Assembly: GCF_039540195.1 (NCBI RefSeq)
Contig: NZ_BAABEO010000002.1
Span: forward strand, 1-64,000
DNA length: 64,000 bases
Direction: 5' to 3'
From: Zafaria ginkgonis
GTDB lineage: Bacteria; Actinomycetota; Actinomycetes; Actinomycetales; Micrococcaceae
The notes under the pieces are model-generated. The model saw nothing but the letters and a program-made list of their open reading frames with translations, ran no database searches and was not told where the DNA came from. Positions 8,251 to 16,710 of the stretch are shown in pieces; positions within the stretch are counted from its first letter, which is position 1; every line of letters begins with the position of its first letter. The position numbers and the translations under genes are program-made.

Positions 8251-8657
8251 ACGATGCTCTTTCCTTGGGGCGTTTCGATGATGACGGTGGTGGCCTTGAC
8301 CACGGCGGTGGCCACGGACCCGAGCTCCAGGCCGAGTTCCCTGACCGCCTCGCTGCTCATGAGCGAGACGACGCGGAACGGCCCGCACTGCAGTTCCACC
8401 TGCGCCATGACCTTGTCGGCCGTGATGCCGGTGACCAGGCCCACGAAACGGTTGCGGGCAGAGGACCCCACCCGCGTGGGATCCTCGGGCAGCTGCGCCT
8501 GGTTCCGGGCAAGCTGGGCCAGTTCCAGGCCATCCACGGCCAGCCGGCCGGAGTCGTCCTTCAGCGGGGTCAGGATGCCGTTCTCGGTCCAGCGCCGGAC
8601 GGTGTCGTCGCTGACCCCCAGGAAACGGGCTGCTTCGGATATGCGAATTTTCGGCAT
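8247..8657 (-). CDS. molybdate-responsive DNA-binding protein: HTH plus Mop/TOBE domain
   Basis: This 136-residue protein joins a MerR/excisionase-like winged helix (ISEAARFLGVSDDTVRRWTENGIL, residues 4-27) to a Mop-type oxyanion-binding domain (ARNRFVGLVTGITADKVMAQVELQCGP onward). It resembles single-Mop regulators seen beside mod genes and probably senses molybdate and controls this operon, of which it is the first gene. The start ATG at 8657 (MPKIRIS) is preferred; a codon six residues earlier would also work. Confidence 0.75.
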   Translation of the reverse strand: MPKIRISEAARFLGVSDDTVRRWTENGILTPLKDDSGRLAVDGLELAQLARNQAQLPEDPTRVGSSARNRFVGLVTGITADKVMAQVELQCGPFRVVSLMSSEAVRELGLELGSVATAVVKATTVIIETPQGKSIV

Positions 8658-8843
8658 GTGTTCATATTCCCCCATTTGCGGATCTTTTGCGCATTATTAA
8701 CCGCATGTCAGCTTGAGAGGGCCTATTTGGGCCGATTCTGAGTTGCGCCCAAGGAGTTGCGCCGTCGCGCCGGCAGGCGCCGCGCCCGCAGCGTTTCCGC
8801 GTCCCCGGCCCTTGAGGGAGGCCTTCGCGCCCGGGCCGCTCCA
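8658..8843. promoter_or_regulatory. promoter region of the mod operon
   Basis: An A/T-rich patch at 8680-8705 (GCGCATTATTAACCGCAT on the plus strand) stands out from the GC-rich surroundings just upstream of the operon start and is the likely promoter and operator. Beyond it the sequence has no recognisable gene and runs into the second 226-bp repeat. Confidence 0.4.
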
Positions 8844-9069
8844 CAGGATTTTGCTACCTTCGGGGCAGTCCTCCCGGAATCTTGCTCGCTTGGAGCCGGT
8901 GTTTCCGAAATAATGCGCGACGCCGGAAGGCCGGTTCCGTAGCCACGGAACCGGCCTTCCGGCGTCGTTCTGCTGTTCGTCGCGCACCCGGCGCACAATT
9001 CGAGCCGGCACCCGCACAAACACGCCACTTTTCGGGAAGGGACCCGCACTTACGCAGCACTTTTCCGCG
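8844..9069. repeat. 226-bp intergenic repeat, copy 2
   Basis: Same orientation and about 99% identical to 4151-4376, at a constant offset of 4693 bp. It contains three plus-strand units, the 22-bp hairpin (8919-8966) and three minus-strand units. It ends 12 bp from the stop of the MFS gene. With copy 1 it brackets the FUSC and mod genes as a direct repeat. Confidence 0.9.
8919..8966. terminator. perfect 22-bp hairpin inside repeat copy 2
   Basis: Identical to the hairpin at 4226-4273. It lies just after the MFS gene in that gene's direction of transcription and could terminate it. Confidence 0.55.
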
Positions 9070-9081
9070 GACTGGGTGTAC

Positions 9082-10410
9082 TTAGGCGGCGCGGCTGGCC
9101 TCGAGGCGTTCGATCTGGTCGTCATGCGGGTCGTTCAGGCGCACCATGCGGACGCTGCCGGGGACCGCGTAGAGGATGATCGGCACGACGATCATGACGA
9201 TTCCACACGCCAGGATCGAGGTCTGCACCCCGTGCAGGTCCGCAAGCCAACCCGTCAGCAGCCCGCCCACCGGGAAGGACAGTGTGTAGACCACGTGGCG
9301 CAGGCCCAGGACCCGGCCGCGGAAGTGGGTGGCCACCATCAGCTGGATCGCGGTGTTGATCGAGGCCAGCGCGCCCAGGGCCGCCACCCCGATGGCGACC
9401 AGGGCCACCATCGCGACCACGAAGGAATCGGTAAGGCCGATCACTGTCAGGCCAAGGCCGTAGACGACCACCGAACCGCCGATCATCTGGGACATCTTGA
9501 GCCGATCGTGCAGCCCGGCCACCAGCGGGGCGGAGAAGATCGCGCCCAGGCCCAGCGCCAGGCTCAGCGCGCCCACGCCCCCGGCGTCCACGCCGTAGAC
9601 GTCCTTGCCCAGGACCACCGTCAGGGAGTAGATCGGGTTGCCCAGCAGGCCGATCAGGACGGAGAGCAGGATCGCGACGAAGATGCCCTTCTTGAGCCAG
9701 ATGTAGGCGCCGGCGTCGATGTTCTGCTTCAGGATGTTGCCCTGGACGTGCGAGCTGAAGGAGATCGGCACGGTGCGCAGCAGGAACAGGGCGGTGAGCA
9801 CGAACAGGAAGGACAGGGCCGAGCACAGGAACGCCCAGTTGACGCCCACGCTGGCGATGATGGCGCCGGCGATGGCCGGGCCCATGGCCTTGGAGATGTT
9901 GCCCTGCAGCGAGTTCAGGGTGACGCCGGACATCAGGTCCGAGCGCGGCACCAGGTCGTTGATGAAGGCGGCCCAGCCGGGCAGCGTCATGCCGTTGAAC
10001 ACGGCGATCAGGGCGACCAGCCACAGGATGGCGTAGGGTTCGCGGACCCCGGCGTTCCAGGCCAGGAACATCGCGAAGGTGGAGAGCATCATGCCGATCT
10101 GGGCGAAGATGATGACCTTGCGCCGGTTCAGCTTGTCGGCCAGCGAGCCGCCGATCGGGCCCATGATGACGCCCGGGACGTACTGGAAGGTGGCCACCAG
10201 GCCCACCATCGTCGCCGACCCGGTCATCTGGTAGATGACCATCGGCACGGCCAGCGTGGTGATGAACTTGCCGGTGTTGGTCAGGATCGCGCCGATCCAG
10301 AAGATCGCGAAGTCGCGGTGCTTGAGCGCGCGCAGGGAATGGATGAACCCGGTCTGGACGGGTTGGTCCGGCGCCGTGGCGCCGGGGGCCTTCGGGGATG
10401 AAAGGCTCAC
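9082..10410 (-). CDS. MFS transporter, EntS-like exporter family
   Basis: A membrane protein of 442 residues with twelve predicted helices and a cytoplasmic N-terminus (ALKHRDFAIFWIGAILTNTGKFI). The loop GGSLADKLNRRKVIIFAQ after helix 2-3 is the MFS signature of the DHA3/enterobactin-exporter group. Relatives export siderophores, drugs or small metabolites; the cargo here is unknown. GTG start at 10410 with a good AGGAG site. It is a single gene followed by the 226-bp repeat. Confidence 0.82.
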   Translation of the reverse strand: MSLSSPKAPGATAPDQPVQTGFIHSLRALKHRDFAIFWIGAILTNTGKFITTLAVPMVIYQMTGSATMVGLVATFQYVPGVIMGPIGGSLADKLNRRKVIIFAQIGMMLSTFAMFLAWNAGVREPYAILWLVALIAVFNGMTLPGWAAFINDLVPRSDLMSGVTLNSLQGNISKAMGPAIAGAIIASVGVNWAFLCSALSFLFVLTALFLLRTVPISFSSHVQGNILKQNIDAGAYIWLKKGIFVAILLSVLIGLLGNPIYSLTVVLGKDVYGVDAGGVGALSLALGLGAIFSAPLVAGLHDRLKMSQMIGGSVVVYGLGLTVIGLTDSFVVAMVALVAIGVAALGALASINTAIQLMVATHFRGRVLGLRHVVYTLSFPVGGLLTGWLADLHGVQTSILACGIVMIVVPIILYAVPGSVRMVRLNDPHDDQIERLEASRAA

Positions 10411-10828
10411 GGGGGCTCCTGTCCTGGCGGCCGCAGGGGCCGGTCCGGGATGGTCTGGGAATGCGCGGCGGTCCGCGCTCTCCCTCCATTAAGGGGGTGT
10501 GGCGCAGAACACCCAAAACCGCGGTTTCGTTCTCCGAAACACCGGGCGCCGCCCGATCACCGGATGGAATTTGCCCGGTCCGCGGCGCCCGAGGTCAGCC
10601 CGGAGTTCGACGGCGGGCGGTTCGACGGCGGGCGGGTTCGGCGGATGGGCGCGGCAGGCGGGCACGACGGCGGCGAGTTCGACGGCGGCGGCGCGCGCCG
10701 GCGTCGTGCCCCCCCCAAAAAAAACACACACGGAACCGTTAACCGGCTATGCCCCATAAGCGCCCGTGGCCCCGCACCGGTTGCCGGTGCGGGGCCACGG
10801 GGCCTGCGGGTGTCAGCGGCCGAATTTC
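10411..10828. other. 418-bp gene-free region rich in GC repeats and homopolymers
   Basis: It contains the MFS promoter side, a block where GTTCGACGGCGGGCG-like words repeat (10593-10690), an imperfect inverted repeat GGCACGACGGCG...CGCCGGCGTCGTGCC (10669-10710), and eight C followed by eight A (10709-10724). No open frame with a ribosome site is convincing. A strong hairpin ends the region. Confidence 0.6.
10766..10798 (-). terminator. perfect 15-bp hairpin after the binding-protein gene
   Basis: GTGGCCCCGCACCGG (10766-10780) pairs perfectly with CCGGTGCGGGGCCAC (10784-10798) around a 3-nt loop. It lies 30 bp beyond the stop of the minus-strand binding protein. The T8 tract (minus strand) lies about 40 bp further on. 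Confidence 0.7.
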
Positions 10829-11935
10829 CTAGCGGCCGAAGGCCTTCTGCCAGACGGCGGCGTCCGCGGACTGCTTCGCCGCGTCGCTCAGCGGCATGCG
10901 CCACACCTGGCCGGAGTCCAGGGCCGGCAGCGCGCGGCCGAGGGCGGTCGGGGCCGGCACGTCGGCGCGGACGGCGTAGTCGCCCAGTTCGGCGAACAGG
11001 CTCTGGCCGCGCTTGGAGAAGTTGTAGTTCATGAAGACCTTGGCGGCCTCCACGTTCTTCGAGGAGGCGGTGGTCCCGAGGTAGTAGTCGAAGGTGACCA
11101 GGCCCTCCTCGGGGACCACGTACTCCATCGGGGCCTTGTCCTCGGTGACGGCGACGTTGACCGAGGCCGAGCCGGTGGTGGCGACGGAGACCTCGCCGCG
11201 GGCCAGCGCGGTCAGCTTCTCGCCGGCGCCGTCGTAGACCGTCGGCTCAAGCGCGGCGACCTTGTCCCAGTAGCCTTCCTCCAGCTCGGTGGCCACGAAG
11301 CGGTTCAGCGCGGCGACCGAGCCGCCGGAGAGGCCCTGGGAGATGCCCATCTTGCCCTTCCACTTCTCGTCGGCCAGGTCTGCCCAGGACTTCGGGGCAT
11401 CCTCCGGGGAGACCAGCTGGGTGTTGTAGCCGAAGGTCTGGACCACGTTAAGCACGCGGGAGAAGTTGCCGTCCTGGATGACCACCTCGTCCAGGTCCTC
11501 GGTGCCCGGCACCACGTAGGGCGCAAACACCCCGCTCTTGCTGAAGTTGTCGACGATGTCGTAGTCGGAGGTGCGGATCACGTCCGCGGTCAGCTTGCCG
11601 GCGCCCTGTTCGGAGAGCACGCGCTCGGACAGGCGGGCCGGCACCAGGCGCATCAGCTCGACCTTGATGCCGGTGTCCGCGGTGAAGGCCTCCAGGTAGG
11701 CCTGCTCGGCCGACTCCTGGTAGCTCGAGTACAGGCTCAGGGTCTGGGTCTTGGCGGTCTCGTAGGTGTCCTTGTCGGCGATGGTTTCGCCGTCGATGAC
11801 CAGGCCGTTGGCGGTGTCCACCGCCGCGGAGGCGCTGAGCACGCCCCCGCCCGTTTCGGTGGAGCCGCCGCAGGCGGCCAGGGATGCCGTCAGCATCAGG
11901 GCGATGCCGGGAAGCGCGATCTTCTGGAACTTCAT
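10829..11935 (-). CDS. ABC transporter substrate-binding lipoprotein (iron/phosphonate-type fold)
   Basis: A lipoprotein of 368 residues (LAAC, Cys22) with the type-2 fold of the Fe(III)/2-aminoethylphosphonate/polyamine binding group: LSLYSSYQES near the first strand, AFTADTGIKVEL, and TADVIRTSDYDIVDNF. Despite the family name, the gene is the last in an operon with benzoylformate decarboxylase and its own permease and ATPase, so its ligand is more likely an aromatic 2-oxo or hydroxy acid. The ligand assignment is inference from position. Confidence 0.82.
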   Translation of the reverse strand: MKFQKIALPGIALMLTASLAACGGSTETGGGVLSASAAVDTANGLVIDGETIADKDTYETAKTQTLSLYSSYQESAEQAYLEAFTADTGIKVELMRLVPARLSERVLSEQGAGKLTADVIRTSDYDIVDNFSKSGVFAPYVVPGTEDLDEVVIQDGNFSRVLNVVQTFGYNTQLVSPEDAPKSWADLADEKWKGKMGISQGLSGGSVAALNRFVATELEEGYWDKVAALEPTVYDGAGEKLTALARGEVSVATTGSASVNVAVTEDKAPMEYVVPEEGLVTFDYYLGTTASSKNVEAAKVFMNYNFSKRGQSLFAELGDYAVRADVPAPTALGRALPALDSGQVWRMPLSDAAKQSADAAVWQKAFGR

Positions 11936-11959
11936 CGTTCGAACCTTTCGTGGTGCGGG

Positions 11960-13768
11960 CTAGAGGGAGTTCTTCCCCGAGTCGGAGGCCTCGTTCAGGG
12001 ACTTGTTCTGCTTGTCCCGGCTGCCGAGCAGCTGCGCGGTGATGGCCAGGGCGGCGATCACGATCACGAACAGCACGCTGATCGCGGCCGCGGTGGTGGT
12101 CTGGCCGTTCTCGAACTTGTCGTAGACCAGGATCGAGAGGATGCGGGTGTTGGAGGTGAAGAGGAACAGCGAGGCGGACAGCTCGCGCATCGCCAGCATG
12201 AGCAGGAGCAGGACCGTTGACACGATGCCCACGCGCATGAGCGGGACGGTCACGTTCACGATGGCCCGGGAGCGCTTGGCGCCCAGCATGACCGCGCTGT
12301 CCTCGAGGTCGCTGTGCAGCTGCAGCATCGAGGAGGAGATGGAGCGGTAGCCCTGCGGCAGCGCCACCGACATGCAGGCGATCATCAGGATCGCCAGGGT
12401 GCCGTAGACCGGCATCGGCAGGCTCAGCCAGGTCCAGAGGATGCCCATGCCCAGGACGATCGAGGGGATCGCCAGCGGTGCGGTGGAGATCTGCTCCAGC
12501 AGGCCGCCCAGGCGGCTGGTGGTGCGGTAGCGGATGTAGGAGCTGGCGAAGTTCAGCGTGGTGCCGGCCAGGGCCGCGACGACGGCCACGATCACCGAGT
12601 TGGTCAGGGACGTGAGGAAGTCGGGAGCCGAGGCGACCTCGAGGATGCGCTCCAGCGTGAGGCCGCCGTCGAACAGCTGGCCCATGCTGGTCAGGTACGG
12701 GGAGTCCTGGGTGGCCGCCAGCAGCAGGGCCAGCATCGGCAGCGCGACGGAGAGCGCGAAGTACACCAGCGCGAAGATGGTGGCCGGCCACCGCCAGGCG
12801 CGCAGCGGGATCTGGCGGGGGCGGGCGCCCTTGCCGGTCATGGTGGTGAACTTGCGCCGGTTGACGATCCACTGCTGGGCCACGGTGATGATCACCAGGC
12901 CCGCGGTGAGCAGGATGGCGATGCCGGCGGCCGCGTTGGCCTGGGCCGGGGCCGAGGACATCAGGCGGAAGATGTAGGTCGGCAGGGTGTCGATGCCCGC
13001 GGGGTTGCCCAGCACCGCGGCGACCGGGAAGTTCTCCATGCTCAACGCGAACACCAGGATGCCGGAGCCGAGCAGCGCGGGCATGGCCAGCGGCATGGTG
13101 ACGGTGCGGAACATCCGGGGCAGCGAGGCCCCGTGCACGGCGGCGGCCTCCTCCAGGTCGGCGTTCATCATCGACAGGGAGCTGTGCACCAGCATGAAGA
13201 CGTACGGGGCGTAGAACAGCCCGAGCACGAAGATCAGGCCGCCCATGCTGTAGATGTTGATGGTCAGGTCCAGCCCCAGGTCCTTGAGCAGGATGTTGGC
13301 GAAGCCGGCGTTCGGCGAGGCCAGCATGGACCAGGCCAAGGCCCCGACCAGCGCCGGAACGAACACCGGAGCCATGCCGATGATGAAGATGAACTTGCGC
13401 AGCGGGGCGTCGGTGCGGGAGCAGATGAAGGCCAGCAGGGCGCCGACCACCAGCGCGATCACCGAGGCGCTCAAGCCGATCAGCAGGGAGTTCCACAGCC
13501 CCTTGGTGGCTTCCGCGGTGGCGAGGAACCCGAGGTTTTCCCACGTGAAGGAGCCCAGCCCGGCGTTGCCGGGACGGGGAACCTCGGTGGACATCGCGGC
13601 GACCAGGACCAGGATCATCGGCATGACGACCAGGACGGCCAGCGCGGCCAGGATCACCAGCGCGGGGATTTCCTTGCGGATCCTGCCACGCAGGCGGCGT
13701 CCGCCGTTGCCGGGGGACGGGGAGGGGGCCAGGTGCTTGGCCTCGGGACGGTCCAGGATCTGCGTCAT
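11960..13768 (-). CDS. ABC transporter permease, double-length (two fused membrane domains)
   Basis: This 602-residue protein holds two copies of the six-helix permease domain in one chain (about 35-300 and 330-590), as in SfuB/FbpB-type iron permeases. Each half has a coupling loop (HGASLPRMFRTVTMPLAMPAL in the first, LGAKRSRAIVNVTVPLMRVGI in the second). A single chain therefore replaces a permease dimer. The start ATG at 13768 overlaps the ATPase stop (ATGA). A charged tail (SRDKQNKSLNEASDS) follows the last helix. It is the third gene of the mdlC operon. Confidence 0.85.
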   Translation of the reverse strand: MTQILDRPEAKHLAPSPSPGNGGRRLRGRIRKEIPALVILAALAVLVVMPMILVLVAAMSTEVPRPGNAGLGSFTWENLGFLATAEATKGLWNSLLIGLSASVIALVVGALLAFICSRTDAPLRKFIFIIGMAPVFVPALVGALAWSMLASPNAGFANILLKDLGLDLTINIYSMGGLIFVLGLFYAPYVFMLVHSSLSMMNADLEEAAAVHGASLPRMFRTVTMPLAMPALLGSGILVFALSMENFPVAAVLGNPAGIDTLPTYIFRLMSSAPAQANAAAGIAILLTAGLVIITVAQQWIVNRRKFTTMTGKGARPRQIPLRAWRWPATIFALVYFALSVALPMLALLLAATQDSPYLTSMGQLFDGGLTLERILEVASAPDFLTSLTNSVIVAVVAALAGTTLNFASSYIRYRTTSRLGGLLEQISTAPLAIPSIVLGMGILWTWLSLPMPVYGTLAILMIACMSVALPQGYRSISSSMLQLHSDLEDSAVMLGAKRSRAIVNVTVPLMRVGIVSTVLLLLMLAMRELSASLFLFTSNTRILSILVYDKFENGQTTTAAAISVLFVIVIAALAITAQLLGSRDKQNKSLNEASDSGKNSL

Positions 13769-14922
13769 GCGCCCACCTCCTCCAGACGTGCATTGTTCTC
13801 CGGCAGGCGGGCATCGATGTTGTGGCCGGCGGGGACCTCGGCGGGCAGGACCTGCACGTTCTCCGGAGCCACGGTGGCCCAGAGGCGGTCGCCGATCCCG
13901 AATCGCTCGGCGCCCTTGGTGGGGGCGAAGATGTCCAGTTCGGAACCGTCCTGAAGCTCCACCGCGTAGCGGACGCTGCTGCCCTGGAAGCCGGTGACGC
14001 GCACGGTTCCGGCCCATTCGTTGGCGCCGCCGTGCGGGGCGCGGGACAGCGCGAAGTCCTCGGAGCGGATGCACAGCTTCAGGTCCTTGCCCCCGGCCAG
14101 CGTCCGCTGGGTGGAGCGCACCGGCACGTCGGTGCCCGCGACCTTGGCAGTGACCTGGCCGTCGCCGTCCAGGCTGGCCTGGCAGTCGAAGACGTTGGAA
14201 ACACCCAGGAAGTGGGCGATCGAGGCGCTGACCGGCGCATCGTAGATGTCGGTCGGCCCGCCCATCTGGACGATCCGGCCTCCCTGCATCAGGGCGATGC
14301 GGTCGGCCAGGGCGAACGCCTCCTGCTGGTCGTGGGTGACGTACACGGTGGTCAGGCCGAGCTTCAGCTGGATTTCGCGAAGCTCCACGCGCAGGTTGTC
14401 GCGCAGCCGGGCATCCAGGTTGGACAGCGGCTCGTCGAGCATCAGCACGGAGGGGCGCATGACCAGCGACCGGGCCAAGGCAACGCGCTGCATCTGGCCG
14501 CCGGACAGCAGCGAGGCGCCGCGCTGGGCGAACTCCTGCAGGCCCACCAGCGCCAGGACCTCCGTGACGCGCTGCTTGATCTCCGCGGCCGGCAGTTTCT
14601 GCAGCTTCAGCGAGTAGGCGACGTTCTGGAAGACCGTCATGTGCGGCCACACGGCGTAGGACTGGAAGACCATGCCCACGTTGCGCTTGTTGGGAGGCAG
14701 GTTGATGCCGGCCTCGGCGTCGAACACCACGGTGTCGCCGATGGTGATGCGGCCCGCGGTGGGCTCCTCCAGCCCGGCGATGCAGCGCATGGTGCTGGTC
14801 TTGCCGCAGCCGGACTTGCCCAGCAGCACCACCGATTCGCCGTCCCCGATCTCCAGGTTCAGGTTCTCGATGGCGGTGAACTTGCCGTACCTCAGTTGCA
14901 GGTTCTCAATGACGATTTTCAT
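13765..14922 (-). CDS. ABC transporter ATP-binding protein with TOBE domain
   Basis: An ATPase of 385 residues: Walker A GKSGCGKTS (35-43), signature LLSGGQMQR, Walker B VLMLDEPLSNLDAR, switch VTHDQQEAFALADR, then a C-terminal TOBE-2 regulatory domain (about 285-365). This arrangement is typical of the polyamine/iron/maltose ATPase group. It energises the fused permease encoded next and lies 55 bp after the decarboxylase gene on the same strand. Confidence 0.87.
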   Translation of the reverse strand: MKIVIENLQLRYGKFTAIENLNLEIGDGESVVLLGKSGCGKTSTMRCIAGLEEPTAGRITIGDTVVFDAEAGINLPPNKRNVGMVFQSYAVWPHMTVFQNVAYSLKLQKLPAAEIKQRVTEVLALVGLQEFAQRGASLLSGGQMQRVALARSLVMRPSVLMLDEPLSNLDARLRDNLRVELREIQLKLGLTTVYVTHDQQEAFALADRIALMQGGRIVQMGGPTDIYDAPVSASIAHFLGVSNVFDCQASLDGDGQVTAKVAGTDVPVRSTQRTLAGGKDLKLCIRSEDFALSRAPHGGANEWAGTVRVTGFQGSSVRYAVELQDGSELDIFAPTKGAERFGIGDRLWATVAPENVQVLPAEVPAGHNIDARLPENNARLEEVGA

Positions 14923-14977
14923 GGCGTTACCCTCGTTTCGCGGATGGTGTCGTGGGGCCGCGGCAGCGGCGGCCTGC

Positions 14978-16591
14978 CTATTCGAAGTAGGTGCGGGCCT
15001 CGATGAGCACGGGCACATTGCCGGCGAAGGCCTTCTGGAGCGCGGCGCGCAGTTCCTCGGCCGTGTCCACCGCCTCGGCGGCGACGCCGTAGCCGTTGGC
15101 CAGGTGGACGAAGTCGATGCGCGGCACGTCCAGTCCGGGGGTCTCCCCCGCGTCCAGGGCTCGGGTGAAGCGGCGCAAGGCGCCGTAGGTGCCGTTGTTC
15201 AGGATCACGAACACCACCGGGATGCCGTACTGGGCGGCGGTCCACAGGCCGGTGATGCCGAAGTTGGCCGAGCCGTCGCCGATGGTGGCCACGACGCGGC
15301 GGTCCGGGTGGGCGAGCTGGACCCCGACGGCGGCGGGCAGCCCAAAGCCCAGGCCCCCCGAGGCCGGGGAGTAGAAGGAGCCTTGGCCCTCGAGGACCGC
15401 GTTGTTCCAGAAGGAGTCGGCGGTGGAAGTGGATTCGTTGACGTAGACCACGCCCTCGGGCGCGTGCTCGGCGATGGTGCGGAAGACCGTGTCCGGGTGC
15501 AGTCGGTCCGCGCGGTCGACGCCGGCCGGCGCCTGGGCGCGGGACGCGCCCGCCTGCCCTGCCGCCGTCGTGCTGCCCGTGCCGGGTGTGACGACGCGGG
15601 GAGCGACGGCGGCCGCGAGGCGGGCCAGGCCGTCCCCGACCGGGGCCAGGTACGCGCGGCCGAAGGGTGCGCGGGCCACCTCGGAGGGGTCGTTGGAGAG
15701 GTGGATCAGCTCGGTGCCCTCGGCCAGGAAGCGACCCGGGCGGTGGTGGTGGTAGCGGAAGACCGGGGCGCCGGCGACCAGCACCAGGTCATGCCCGGAG
15801 AGCAGTTCGTTGATGGACGCGACGTTCGCCGGGAGCACGCCGCGGAACAGCGGGTGGGTGTTCGGGAACGGGCAGCGGGCCGGGGACGGGGCGATCCACA
15901 CCGGGCAGCCAAGGCGTTCGGCGAGGGCGACCGCGTGCGCGTTGGCGCGTTCGGCGTCGACGTCCGGGCCGAGGACCAGGACCGGGTTCTTGGCCGCATC
16001 GATGGCCTCGGCGATTTCGGCGAGCTGCTCCGGCGCGAGCGCGGCGGCGGCGCTGACGGTGCGCTTGGCGAGGTAGTGGGTGTTCGGGTCGGCCTCGCGC
16101 TCCCAGTCGTCGTAGGGCACGGAGACGTAGACCGGGCCCGGCGCCGGCAGCGTGGCCATGTGGATGGCCTGGGAGATGGTGCGCGGGACGTCGGTCGCGG
16201 CCAGCGGTTCGGCGCTCCATTTCGCCAGGGGCCGGGGCAGCTGGGCGGCGTCCATGTTGGCGAGCATGACCTCCTGGCCCACGGTGTCGCGGACCTGCTG
16301 GCCGGCGGTGATCACCAGCGGGGAGTGCGAGTAGACGGAGTTGGTCAGCACGCCCATGCCGTTGCCGGTGCCGGCGGCGGCGTGCAGGTTGACCAGGGTG
16401 GGCCGGCCGGTGGCCTGGGCGTAGCCGTCGGCCATGGCGACGACGGCGCCCTCGTGCAGGCCCAGCACGTACTCGAAGTCCTCCGGAAAGTCCTTCAGGA
16501 AAAGCAGCTCGTTGGACCCGGGGTTGCCGAACACGGTGCGCATGCCGTTGCTGCGCAGCAGGTCGTAGGTGGCTTCGCGGATCGTCGTCAT
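14978..16591 (-). CDS. mdlC: benzoylformate decarboxylase (ThDP-dependent)
   Basis: It splits benzoylformate (phenylglyoxylate) into benzaldehyde and CO2, the central step of mandelate breakdown. The 537 residues align closely, from memory, with the Pseudomonas putida enzyme: GNPGSNELLFLKDFPEDF at the N-terminus, NLHAAAGTGNGMG, and the ThDP/Mg motif GDGSANFGITGLWTAAQYGIPVV. The enzyme's known active-site residues fall at the same numbers: Ser26, Glu47, His70 and His281. About 20 extra Gly/Ala-rich residues (TPGTGSTTAAGQAG, near 340) sit in an interdomain linker. ATG at 16591 with AAGGAAC upstream. First gene of an operon with a complete ABC importer, opposite a LysR gene. The benzaldehyde-type dehydrogenase at 19061 could take the product on to benzoate. 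Confidence 0.92.
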   Translation of the reverse strand: MTTIREATYDLLRSNGMRTVFGNPGSNELLFLKDFPEDFEYVLGLHEGAVVAMADGYAQATGRPTLVNLHAAAGTGNGMGVLTNSVYSHSPLVITAGQQVRDTVGQEVMLANMDAAQLPRPLAKWSAEPLAATDVPRTISQAIHMATLPAPGPVYVSVPYDDWEREADPNTHYLAKRTVSAAAALAPEQLAEIAEAIDAAKNPVLVLGPDVDAERANAHAVALAERLGCPVWIAPSPARCPFPNTHPLFRGVLPANVASINELLSGHDLVLVAGAPVFRYHHHRPGRFLAEGTELIHLSNDPSEVARAPFGRAYLAPVGDGLARLAAAVAPRVVTPGTGSTTAAGQAGASRAQAPAGVDRADRLHPDTVFRTIAEHAPEGVVYVNESTSTADSFWNNAVLEGQGSFYSPASGGLGFGLPAAVGVQLAHPDRRVVATIGDGSANFGITGLWTAAQYGIPVVFVILNNGTYGALRRFTRALDAGETPGLDVPRIDFVHLANGYGVAAEAVDTAEELRAALQKAFAGNVPVLIEARTYFE

Positions 16592-16710
16592 GGTGGTTCC
16601 TTAGGAAAACGGGGAAGGAGCCGGGAGTGTCGCAGCTCACGTCAAGCTAAGCGGAACGCGTTCCATAGGACAAATAAAAACTATGGATTGTTCCATAGAG
16701 AAGATCTATA
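16592..16710. promoter_or_regulatory. divergent promoter of mdlC and its LysR regulator, with TTCCATAG half-sites
   Basis: This short region turns A/T-rich. TTCCATAG occurs at 16661-16668 and 16691-16698, and CTATGGA at 16681-16687 forms an inverted repeat with the second copy. GGAACGCGTTCC (16653-16664) is a perfect 12-bp palindrome overlapping the first half-site. Repeated half-sites between divergent regulator and target genes are the usual LysR arrangement. Confidence 0.6.

Noticed and set aside
4377..8843. Composite transposon bounded by the two 226-bp repeats
   Set aside because: No transposase, terminal inverted repeats or target-site duplication is visible; the repeats belong to the general intergenic family.
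10489..10731. Small minus-strand protein gene between the MFS and importer genes
   Set aside because: It is composed of Pro/Ala/Arg repeats from the GC-rich tandem words and has no ribosome site or family resemblance.
10829..13768. Ferric iron uptake system
   Set aside because: The protein families fit, but the operon begins with benzoylformate decarboxylase and has no siderophore or iron-regulator signal, so an aromatic acid ligand is preferred.
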